A DNA stretch of 45,937 nt from Verrucomicrobiales bacterium (lineage in GTDB: Bacteria; Verrucomicrobiota; Verrucomicrobiia; Verrucomicrobiales; DEV007): the NCBI GenBank assembly GCA_016795505.1, contig JAEUHH010000091.1, positions 1 to 45,937 of the forward strand, in the 5' to 3' direction. Of this stretch, positions 18,071 through 24,569 are shown piece by piece. Under the pieces are notes generated by a model. The model saw nothing but the letters and a program-made list of their open reading frames with translations, did not search any database and had not been told where the DNA came from. Numbering within the stretch: position 1 is the first letter of the stretch; each line of letters starts with the position of its first letter. The translations under genes were made by a program, and so were the position numbers.

Positions 18071-18432
18071 AATTCCTGGTTTTAATAACATGCCTTATAG
18101 CGGCAATCTCATCAATAGCTGTGAGGAGCAGTTACCGCACAGATCACGTAATTTTATCCTGTCAGCGCTGTTCTGCTGAGTTGCAGCTAAGCGGCGGCGT
18201 TGTCCATTTCGGCATTGGATTAGGTGATTGGATGATCAATTCAATGGATACTTATAATAGGCGAAGCCAGATAGATATATTTTGCTTTCGAATTGGTAAA
18301 AGCGATGAGACGTCTGTTACTTCATTTTATCTTCAAATGGGGATGTTTTATCTCATGGTTCCAATTTTTCTGGCGAAGGCCTACCGTTCTGTGAGGATTT
18401 ACTGCCTCCGCCGGTCAATGGGTTTTCGCTGA
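18067..18432 (+). CDS. small membrane protein coupled to the RHS tip, candidate immunity protein
   Basis: 121 aa from the ATG at 18067, which overlaps the RHS stop (ATGA) and has GAGGGAG about 10 bp upstream. N-terminal hydrophobic segment (MKFLVLITCLIAAISSIAV), a CQRC pair, and a second hydrophobic segment (FYLQMGMFYLMVPIFLAKAY) suggest an inner-membrane protein. It is AT-rich like the tip it follows. Position and coupling are those of an RHS immunity gene; no family is recognised, so function is inference. Confidence 0.6.
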   Translation: MKFLVLITCLIAAISSIAVRSSYRTDHVILSCQRCSAELQLSGGVVHFGIGLGDWMINSMDTYNRRSQIDIFCFRIGKSDETSVTSFYLQMGMFYLMVPIFLAKAYRSVRIYCLRRSMGFR

Positions 18433-18482
18433 CGCACCGTCAGTGGCTAGTAGTCTGTCAGAGCAGAATTAGCAAATTAGAG

Positions 18483-18617
18483 AATTTAGAGGGACAGGAA
18501 AACTATTGGGAAAACTATTGGAACGCCCCGGCTTTGTTCCTGAGAATCAGTAATTCCCAGAGATTCTCGATCTCCCGATCGAACCCTGTTCCCTCTCCGA
18601 TCGCACCCTCTTTCATC
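18483..18617. repeat. long direct repeat, copy 1
   Basis: Starts AATTTAGAGGGACAGGA and ends in a 41-bp repeat. It shares a collinear order of blocks (AATTTAGAGGGACAGGA, GAGAATC, ATTCCCAGAGATT, GATC, GTTCCCTCT, CCTCTTTCA) with 18982-19104, about 500 bp downstream. No coding capacity is evident. Confidence 0.65.
18577..18617. repeat. 41-bp dispersed repeat, copy within direct repeat 1
   Basis: Halves GATCGAACCCTGTTCCCTC and GATCGCACCCTCTTTCATC, separated by TCC, both in the ACCCTGT orientation. A more diverged form of the same 41 bp is at 19064-19104 in direct repeat 2. Confidence 0.6.
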
Positions 18618-18644
18618 GGATCTTCTACCTATCGCCGCGCCCAA

Positions 18645-18750
18645 GACACTGGCGCGGCGCACGGGCTTCTCCGCCAGCTTGGGCGGCGCGTCCCTGCAAA
18701 GTGTCGCCTAAGGCTATGACGGCTTCGGGCGCCTCGAAACCGCTGACTCG
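18645..18750 (+). pseudogene. RHS remnant with internal stop
   Basis: One frame reads FSASLGGASLQSVA, then TAA at 18709-18711, then GYDGFGRLETADS, a typical YD-repeat string. It is a scar of an RHS gene; GYDGFGRLET is the segment expected just before the start of the RHS homology at 16546 (GHLETVAS). Confidence 0.55.
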
Positions 18751-18876
18751 GCCGCTGGCATCCCTCCGGGATGCTCGGTGTGATTCCCGTCCGATCCGGC
18801 GGTGTCGTCGCTACGCTCCTCAACCGCCGGCTAATGGCGGTGATGCCTCCGGCATCTTTTCTGCCGGAAACACCAA
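18751..18876. repeat. intergenic element with two short hairpins
   Basis: Contains CATCCCTCCGGGATG (18759-18773) and GATGCCTCCGGCATC (18842-18856), each a perfect short hairpin. Between them is a GC-rich tract (GGTGTCGTCGCTACGCTCC, CAACCGCCGGCTAATGGC). From memory, such pairs are common intergenic debris in Verrucomicrobia and Planctomycetes. It is non-coding as far as I can see. Confidence 0.45.
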
Positions 18877-18879
18877 GCT

Positions 18880-18980
18880 GCACCGACGAACCGTCTTCGT
18901 CCCGTGGGGATCAGGATGCGCGACAGCGGGGCCTGCTCACGATTGGCACCGACGAACCGTCTTGATCCCCTGGGGATCAG
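18880..18980. CRISPR. CRISPR-like relic: two 35-bp repeats and one 31-bp spacer
   Basis: Repeat copies at 18880-18914 and 18946-18980 differ at three positions and both begin GCACCGACGAACCGTCTT. The second contains a perfect hairpin, GATCCCCTGGGGATC; the first has lost part of it. The unique 31-bp spacer and the 66-bp period suit a CRISPR array, but there are only two repeats and no cas genes in the window. A simple tandem duplication is an alternative. Confidence 0.35.
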
Positions 18981-18981
18981 A

Positions 18982-19104
18982 AATTTAGAGGGACAGGACG
19001 ACTCTTGGAAAGACCCTGCTTTGATGTTGAGAATCCGCGATTCCCAGAGATTTTCGAACTTCTGATCGGCCCAGGTTCCCTCTGTGATACGATCCTCTTT
19101 CACC
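18982..19104. repeat. long direct repeat, copy 2
   Basis: Diverged second copy of 18483-18617, abutting the second CRISPR-like repeat. It ends in a degenerate 41-bp repeat (GATCGGCCCAGGTTCCCTC half at 19064). Confidence 0.6.
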
Positions 19105-19245
19105 TCAGTTCCGCTCCGCCGCCTCCGCCGTGCAGCCCGCCGATGTCACCCTTTGGTTTTACCATCCCGCCAGCGGGCAATTGATGGGGGAACGCGAGTT
19201 ATCCCTGGTGCGATAACTTTGGCCAAACGCCGCCCGGCGCCCATC

Positions 19246-19273
19246 TTGACATCATTGCTGGCAATGCTAGCAT
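19246..19273 (+). promoter_or_regulatory. promoter with internal operator for the toxin-antitoxin pair
   Basis: A TTGACA -35 (19246-19251) is followed after 16 bp by TAGCAT (19268-19273) as a -10. The imperfect dyad TGCTGGCAATGCTAGCA (19256-19272) fills the spacer and fits autoregulation by the ribbon-helix-helix antitoxin. The -10 ends only 7 bp before the antitoxin ATG and there is no Shine-Dalgarno, so the transcript is probably leaderless. Confidence 0.6.
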
Positions 19274-19280
19274 ACGCACC

Positions 19281-19544
19281 ATGGGCAATACGCTGACGAT
19301 TCGCAATCTGGATGAGGGAGTGAAGCAGAAACTGCGCGAGCAGGCGGCGCGGCACCAGCGCTCGATGGAAGCCGAGGCGCGGGAGCTTCTGGCGCGGGCC
19401 TTGGAGATTGGAGAGACTTTGTTCCCGCCCCGCACGAAGGAGGAAATGAGAGAACGGCTTCAAGCGGTCCGAGGAATCTGGAAGGATCGCGCGGGGGGCC
19501 GGAATACCGATGACATCATGAGAGAACTCCGTGGCGATGACTGA
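19281..19544 (+). CDS. ribbon-helix-helix antitoxin (FitA/VapB-like)
   Basis: 87 aa. The N-terminus (GNTLTIRNLDEGVKQKLREQ) is a ribbon-helix-helix DNA-binding motif, followed by HQRSMEAEARELLARAL, the typical FitA-like helix. The C-terminal half is the disordered toxin-binding segment. It overlaps the toxin gene by 8 bp. Antitoxins of this kind bind their PIN partner and repress their own promoter; the dyad at 19256-19272 is the likely operator. Confidence 0.88.
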   Translation: MGNTLTIRNLDEGVKQKLREQAARHQRSMEAEARELLARALEIGETLFPPRTKEEMRERLQAVRGIWKDRAGGRNTDDIMRELRGDD

Positions 19545-19944
19545 AAGTTCCTGGGCCATCGTAGACACAAACGTGCTGCTGGATGTGATCGAGCAGGACG
19601 CCCGCTGGGCCGATTGGTCTCAAGAGCAGATCGTGCAACACGCGAATCGGTTGATGGTCAACCCATTGATTTACACGGAGCTTTGCTACGAGGCGGGAAG
19701 TGCGGAAGACGTGGATGCCATCCTTCTGACACTGGGGCTTCGCTACGAGGAATTGCCACGCCAAGCCTTGTTTCTGGCCGCGCGAGCCTTTCGGCTTTAC
19801 CGCGGGCGTGGAGGAACCAAGGCGGCACCGCTCCCGGATTTTTTCATTGGTGCCCACGCAGCCGCGCTCGGGACTCCGATCATTACCCGGGACGTAGCTC
19901 GTTACCGGACGTATTTCCCGAACGTGGAGCTAATCTCCCCTTGA
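19537..19944 (+). CDS. vapC: PIN-domain ribonuclease toxin (VapC/FitB-like)
   Basis: 135 aa from the ATG at 19537; a GTG six bases earlier is also possible. The acidic PIN residues are visible: D10 in IVDTNVLLD, E48 in YTELCYE, D101 in PDFFIGAHA and D119 in TRDVARY. VapC toxins are Mg-dependent RNases that cleave tRNA or rRNA. All four acidic positions are present, so it is likely active. It overlaps and follows its antitoxin. Confidence 0.9.
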   Translation: MTESSWAIVDTNVLLDVIEQDARWADWSQEQIVQHANRLMVNPLIYTELCYEAGSAEDVDAILLTLGLRYEELPRQALFLAARAFRLYRGRGGTKAAPLPDFFIGAHAAALGTPIITRDVARYRTYFPNVELISP

Positions 19945-19984
19945 GGGGTTTTTGCCCTGAATTGATGATTTCGCATGCTCCGCT

Positions 19985-20340
19985 TAGGGGGAGATCGCGA
20001 TAGGGACTGCCGTTGCCGGCGGCCCCCCCACCCCGCCCAAATCCGGACGAGAAGCACTCCTTCATCCGCTTCTTGACTTGACTCCCGCAGCGCGAACAAA
20101 ATTCCTGGATCGATGGATAGCAGACGAAGACCACCGGCTCGCCCCCACAGGGCAGGGCGAAGGCGACGAGATGCTTCTCCCGACTTTTGGCCATCTGAAA
20201 CCCGCAATCCGGACGGGCGAGTCTGCGGGGGTGGGGGCATCCCACCGCAAAATGATTTGAATCCCGACGACCGGGCAGTTTACACTCTCGATGACATAGC
20301 CCTCGAAGGGATAAAGGGCTTGGAAGTTCTTGATTTTCAC
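19985..20340 (-). pseudogene. ISL3-like transposase N-terminal remnant, frameshifted
   Basis: Reading from 20340 down gives MKIKNFQALYPFEGYVIESV and IILRWDA. After a frameshift near 20245 it gives LARPDCGFQMAKSREKHLVA, then PCGGEPVVFVCYPSIQEFCS and RCGSQ. The order (short beta region, Cys-rich CxxC-type finger, R-x-R-x-L-x-D/A-L-P, then a second CxxCG) matches the zinc-finger start of ISL3-family transposases. The DDE catalytic part is gone. Family assignment is moderate; no terminal repeats were found. Confidence 0.45.
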
Positions 20341-20589
20341 AACACCTTCAAAGCCGCTCTTCGGGGTCGCGTCTCCTCAAAAATCCGCCGATTTTGCTCT
20401 GCAATCTTGAAAGAACACCATAAAATATCAGAAGAGACATTGACATGTTAGCTAAGAATTCGCATACAAAAAGCCGGCCAATTGGCTTGCCATCTTCATC
20501 TCTGAGCGCATCAATAAACGTCGCGTGAAAGACAGACGATGAACTGCTAGAAACAGACTTTACCAAAAGTGAGAGAGGAGTAGATTAAA
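20341..20589. other. AT-rich non-coding stretch before the FGE-fold gene
   Basis: No convincing gene on either strand. The base composition becomes AT-rich at about 20440. GAGAGGAG at 20573-20580 is the ribosome binding site of the next gene. Confidence 0.4.
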
Positions 20590-21672
20590 ATGAAATGGGT
20601 TTTGGTGTCGTCTTTGGCGTTCTTTGCAACTTTAGTAACTTTGCAATCCGAGGAACGATTTTCGGACTACAGGGCGAGTGTTATTCTTGGAGAGACGATC
20701 TCTTTTCCCGACTTTGATTTAGCCGCCATTTCATTCGAAATGGCGGCTGTTCCCGGGGGTGAGTTCAAACTGGGCTCGAGGGAAAAATATTTAGACGCTC
20801 CCCAGCGATTCTTGCCCAACCCCTTGGTGCGTGTTCGAATTTCTCCTTTTTGGATTTCAAAATTCGAAGTGTCTACGTTGCAATATACTTCATGGCTGAT
20901 GACATCCGCTGATGGGAAGGACGGTTCAATTCCTCGGGGGATTCCTCCCGGATGTTCGGAATTGGAAACTGGTTTCAATAGTCCGGCTTTTGGCGTTACC
21001 CCGATGGGAGCAAAGATGTTTTGTAAATGGGTTTCAGAAAAAACTGGCCATTTTTTTCGCCTTCCCACGGAAGCTGAATGGGAATATTCGTGTAGGGCAG
21101 GTGGAAGTCACAGTTATTGGTTTTACGAAGGAGAGAATCTGGAAGAGGCGGTAGTCTCCGCCAAGCGGAATCGAATAGATTTCTTCGAAAATAATAGCAC
21201 TGGGATTCCAAAAACCATGACTGAAATGGAAGCTGCAATTCCAAATCGATTTGGAATTTTTTCTATGCAAGGTGGCGTTTCTGAGTGGACGCAGGGTAGT
21301 TCAATTCCTGATAATTATGACGGAAGATCAGTTCTGGTTGACCCTTACTTTCCAAGGGGGTTATTTGGTGATGTTGTTAGAGGCGGGGATTGCAATGCAG
21401 GTATAGAGGAGTTGAGGTCTTGGGTTCGTTTCACCGTAGAGCCAACGTTTCTCAATGTTCCGGCCGCGTGGTGTGGTTTATATCGCAATACGATTGATGA
21501 CGTGAAAATCGGATTTAGGATCGTTAGGCCATTGAATCCTCCTCCAAAGGAGTTGTGGAACTCCTATTGGTTTGTCCCAGCGGGCCAGTCGGATATAGAG
21601 GTCTTTTTTAATATTCCGGATTCTTGGAAGGTCCCTGGAAAAGCAGTGCAAGAAAAGCCGTTTATCGAATAG
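20590..21672 (+). CDS. secreted formylglycine-generating-enzyme-fold protein (SUMF1-like), AT-rich
   Basis: 360 aa with a signal peptide (MKWVLVSSLAFFATLVTLQS). The FGE-sulfatase domain shows its standard blocks: AAVPGGEFKLGS near 53, WISKFEVSTLQYTSWL, FFRLPTEAEWEYSCRAG, NRFGIFSMQGGVSEWTQ, VVRGGDCN and KIGFRIVRP. The two catalytic Cys near the C-terminus of true aerobic FGE are not evident (GFRIV where enzymes have GFRC), so it is probably a non-catalytic carbohydrate- or protein-binding member. GAGAGGAG lies about 9 bp before the ATG. It is strikingly AT-rich compared with the genome. A second frame downstream may hold a displaced C-terminus. Confidence 0.8.
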   Translation: MKWVLVSSLAFFATLVTLQSEERFSDYRASVILGETISFPDFDLAAISFEMAAVPGGEFKLGSREKYLDAPQRFLPNPLVRVRISPFWISKFEVSTLQYTSWLMTSADGKDGSIPRGIPPGCSELETGFNSPAFGVTPMGAKMFCKWVSEKTGHFFRLPTEAEWEYSCRAGGSHSYWFYEGENLEEAVVSAKRNRIDFFENNSTGIPKTMTEMEAAIPNRFGIFSMQGGVSEWTQGSSIPDNYDGRSVLVDPYFPRGLFGDVVRGGDCNAGIEELRSWVRFTVEPTFLNVPAAWCGLYRNTIDDVKIGFRIVRPLNPPPKELWNSYWFVPAGQSDIEVFFNIPDSWKVPGKAVQEKPFIE

Positions 21673-21785
21673 CTGATTTTGATTCGCGGGAAAATGTGGA
21701 CGAAATCTGGTGGGATAATATTTCAGTATATGGGGTTGCTATTTCACCTTTGGAAAGGTATTTTGCCGTGAGAGAATTGATGGCA

Positions 21786-22244
21786 ATGAAAAATATGAGA
21801 AAAATATTTAAACATATTTTCATTTCAATATTCGCGATTTCAATCGTTCGGGCCGAGTCGTCAGAGAGGCTATTAAAGGTTCTGAATGAATATAGGATGG
21901 AAATTCCGATGCCTATTGATAGCGATGAGGCGTTTCGGGTTTCACGAGGGCTTCCGATTGTCGGGAGGGCCGGTGTGTTTCCGTTGCCGAGGGTTCGTTA
22001 CGCAGCGTGGCAGATTGCTCTTGCTGATGACAAGGATTTAGTTAGTCTGATGACGTTCGCAAGGGATGAAGATGGAATTGTAAGAATGGTTGTTTGCATT
22101 AGATTGTCAGATGAGTTATCGATTCCCCAGGAATTGTATTTTGATGCTGCGGAGGAAGCAAGGAACGGCGGACCCGCTCATGAGAAATTGATTTCTGCTA
22201 TACTTGATAAGATTTTGGTGAAGCGTTTTGATGTGCCCCGCTAG
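21786..22244 (+). CDS. small secreted protein of unknown function
   Basis: 152 aa from the ATG at 21786 (MKNMRKIFKHIFISIFAISI), chosen because a signal peptide starts there and GAGAGA is about 10 bp upstream. No family recognised; residues after the signal peptide include SSERLLKVLNEYRMEIPMP and MTFARDEDGIVRMVVCIRL. The same frame is open upstream from 21624 and reads RIADFDSRENVDEIWWDNIS, VYGVAISPLERYF, which looks like genuine protein and may be a frameshifted end of the preceding FGE-fold protein. AT-rich like that gene, and probably co-transcribed with it. Confidence 0.55.
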   Translation: MKNMRKIFKHIFISIFAISIVRAESSERLLKVLNEYRMEIPMPIDSDEAFRVSRGLPIVGRAGVFPLPRVRYAAWQIALADDKDLVSLMTFARDEDGIVRMVVCIRLSDELSIPQELYFDAAEEARNGGPAHEKLISAILDKILVKRFDVPR

Positions 22245-22316
22245 AGGAGCGTTTCACAAATAGATATGCAAAATCATGCAGTGGTGTAAGTTTGCCGCAA
22301 GGCTAGGTCGATCCGT

Positions 22317-22580
22317 GTGCTCGCAATCGATCCCGACCAAATGAAGAGGCTCAAATCCGCCGCGGTCGGGCGTTCCGGCCCTCAACACATGGTCATGCGG
22401 GCCAACATCGTGTTGCTTCGTGGTCAGGGTTTTTCCCAGCTGGAAGTGGCTGCCCGTCTTCAAGTGGAACGCGTCGTGGTCTCAGAATGTGGAAGCCGTT
22501 TCTGCAAAGAAGGTATCGCCGGGCGTTTCGCAAGGGGGCAGGCAATAATTATTGACAAAAGGGATTTCTCTCGATGGTAG
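22317..22580 (+). pseudogene. IS630-family transposase N-terminal remnant
   Basis: 87 codons. MVMRANIVLLRGQGFSQLEV, AARLQVERVVVSEC and SRFCKEGIAGRF are the helix-turn-helix start of IS630-type transposases (usual form RANIVLLAAEG, then VSRWRKRF, then GLAGL). After GIAGRF the similarity ends and the DDE catalytic domain is absent, so it is a dead 5' fragment. Confidence 0.7.
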
Positions 22581-22704
22581 GATAGAGTCTGGGCAGAACC
22601 CGGAAACTTCGATAGAACCCTCAGGAGGCGATTCCTCCGACTGGCTCAAAATTTCGGTCGCCCCGTTTTCGAAATCCGCCCACCGCGACACCCTTTGCGC
22701 GAGG

Positions 22705-22774
22705 GTGATGGTGCGGGACGAGCGGACGGTGTATGACGAGTGGAACCCTGTGACGCAGATCGATGCGGCGGGCG
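22705..22774 (+). pseudogene. RHS scar nearly identical to the RHS gene at 17013
   Basis: The 70 bp encode VMVRDERTVYDEWNPVTQID, AAG and differ from 17013-17082 at only a few bases. It is isolated between an IS630 remnant and the ferritin-like gene, with no further RHS text either side. Confidence 0.75.
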
Positions 22775-23048
22775 CTTCGGAGGGGGCAGCCCTGATTTTT
22801 TTGACAGAAGCGTTCGGGCCGGGCGGCGAGAATTTCTCTTGTGGCCAGGGGGCGTGCCTGATAGCGTCGGCGCCAGAGAGGGAGGGAACCGAATCCGACA
22901 GTCTCGACACGCCCCATCGGCGACCGATTGACGATGGCGGCTTGGAACGTCTGCCATGGCTCCATTTGTTCTCGCGCCCTGTGTTTGGTCGTTGAATGAC
23001 GGCGCGCAGGGTTTCCCAGCAGATCGACCGCGCAACCGTAACGAGTCA
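22775..23048. other. non-coding stretch upstream of the quinone-cofactor operon
   Basis: No conserved gene found on either strand. It must hold the promoter of the operon beginning at 23049, but I see no clear -35/-10 pair. A TTTTTTTGACAG at about 22796-22807 could provide a -35. Confidence 0.3.
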
Positions 23049-24569
23049 ATGTCCAGGTATTCATCCCAGTTGTTGAGTCATATTGCCGGACACCGGGCCC
23101 GGCGGATGCTGATCTCCGCCGGTGCGGCGCCGAAGATCCGGCCGGAGCTGACCAAGCCGGACGACATGACGTGGCGGGATTTCACGATCCGTCTGCTCCA
23201 CATCGGGGCGGAGCTGGAGCATGGTCTGATGGTCCAGTACCTCTACGCGGCCTATTCGCTGGGCGGCGACCATCTAAGCGAGGCGGATCAGGAGGAGGTC
23301 CGGGAGTGGCAGGACTTGATCCTCACGGTGGCGCGGGAGGAAATGGGACATCTGCTGACGGTGCAGAACATCCTCTGCCTGTTGGGTGGGCCGATCACCT
23401 TCGAGCGGGAAAATCTGCCGTGGGATGGTCCGTTCTATCCGTTTCCCTTTCAGTTCGAGCCGCTGAGCAGGGCGTCATTGGGAGCTTATGTCTTTGCGGA
23501 GATGCCGGGCAACTTCGAGACGCTGGAGAAGCTCTATCAGTCCGGAACGACGGAGTTTGACCGCCTGTTTCGCGAGAAGGATCTGCCTTTCATCGAGGAG
23601 TTGGCCCGGGAATGGGTGACGCGGGGTGGGGCGATGCCGGTCGGGGAGGTTTATCACCTGATCCATGACATTCTGGCCGATCCGACGAAGATCGCCGATG
23701 CGGATTTTCGGGGGGATTCCTACCCGATGCAGGCTTCGTGGGATGATTGGGGGCGCGGTTACCATCCGCGGCCGGACTCGCCCAGCGGGGAGCCGGCGAA
23801 GCTCGATCCCAACAAAGCGAATGTGATCATCGAGCGGGTGGCGACCCGGACGCAGGCGCTCTACGCCATCCGCGAGATCTCCGGCCAGGGCGAGAATCCC
23901 GACCTGCGGCGCCCGGCGAACGAAGAGCCTTCGCACTTCGAGCGTTTCGTCGGGGTGCTGGAGGCTTTTGACAAAAAGGTGGAGGCGTGTCCGGACTGGA
24001 GCCCGTCTCGGCTGGTGCCGTGCAATCCGACGACCGGGGAAGTGTCGGATCCTCTCCATTTGCCGACCGGGACGACCCTGATTGCCAACCCGGTCTCGGC
24101 CAAATGGGCGAACTTGCTGAATTGCCGCTACCGGATGCTGCTGACTTATCTGTCGCACACCTATCGCATCGCGAGGCTCGTTGATCCGGACGAACCCAAT
24201 CTCCGCGGGGCGGTGATGCACCGGATCTTTGGTGAAATGTATCATTTGAAGGCCCTGTCCGGCATCCTGGTCCGGCTGCCGCTGACGGAAGATCCAGAGG
24301 ATCCCCGGCGCGCCGGGCCGCCTTTTGAAATGCCCTACACGCTGGCTTTGCCTCCCGATGAGATCGACTGCTGGCGCCTGCACCAGGATCTGGTGCGCAC
24401 GTCGGAGCTGATCTGCGGCGCGCTGCTCGGAGATCGGGAAGCGCTGGAGATGGGGCCGCCCGAGGGCGAGGCCTACCTCCGCACGTTGAGAAATCACGAC
24501 CAGCAGGCCATCGCCTGGCTAGACACGGTCATCGCCGGTCTCATCGCCAATGGAGGTCGACATTCATGA
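23049..24569 (+). CDS. ferritin-like protein (VioB/RebD-type PF12902 domain), first gene of quinone-cofactor operon
   Basis: 506 aa from the ATG at 23049; the longer frame upstream is unconserved. Residues about 45-240 form the ferritin-like domain found in iminophenyl-pyruvate dimer synthases (VioB, RebD, StaD) and in stand-alone proteins: HIGAELEHGLMVQYLYAAYS, then AREEMGHLLTVQNILCLLGG. The candidate metal ligands are E55 or E57, E98 and H101, with a second ExxH in the C-terminal half (GEMYHLKAL, E396/H399). Such sites bind iron or manganese. The stop overlaps the next start as ATGA, so it is coupled to the LodA-like gene. It could oxidise the product or deliver metal/oxygen chemistry; its role is unknown. 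Confidence 0.8.
   Translation: MSRYSSQLLSHIAGHRARRMLISAGAAPKIRPELTKPDDMTWRDFTIRLLHIGAELEHGLMVQYLYAAYSLGGDHLSEADQEEVREWQDLILTVAREEMGHLLTVQNILCLLGGPITFERENLPWDGPFYPFPFQFEPLSRASLGAYVFAEMPGNFETLEKLYQSGTTEFDRLFREKDLPFIEELAREWVTRGGAMPVGEVYHLIHDILADPTKIADADFRGDSYPMQASWDDWGRGYHPRPDSPSGEPAKLDPNKANVIIERVATRTQALYAIREISGQGENPDLRRPANEEPSHFERFVGVLEAFDKKVEACPDWSPSRLVPCNPTTGEVSDPLHLPTGTTLIANPVSAKWANLLNCRYRMLLTYLSHTYRIARLVDPDEPNLRGAVMHRIFGEMYHLKALSGILVRLPLTEDPEDPRRAGPPFEMPYTLALPPDEIDCWRLHQDLVRTSELICGALLGDREALEMGPPEGEAYLRTLRNHDQQAIAWLDTVIAGLIANGGRHS

Noticed and set aside
19135-19245. Second regulatory element upstream of the toxin-antitoxin promoter
   Set aside because: No repeat or promoter pattern beyond chance could be supported.
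22552-22995. 147-codon plus-strand frame upstream of the ferritin-like gene
   Set aside because: Only the 70-bp RHS scar within it is recognisable; the rest is unconserved junk between an IS remnant and the operon.
23475-24497. 340-codon minus-strand frame opposite the ferritin-like gene
   Set aside because: Arg/Pro/His-rich antisense shadow without domains.
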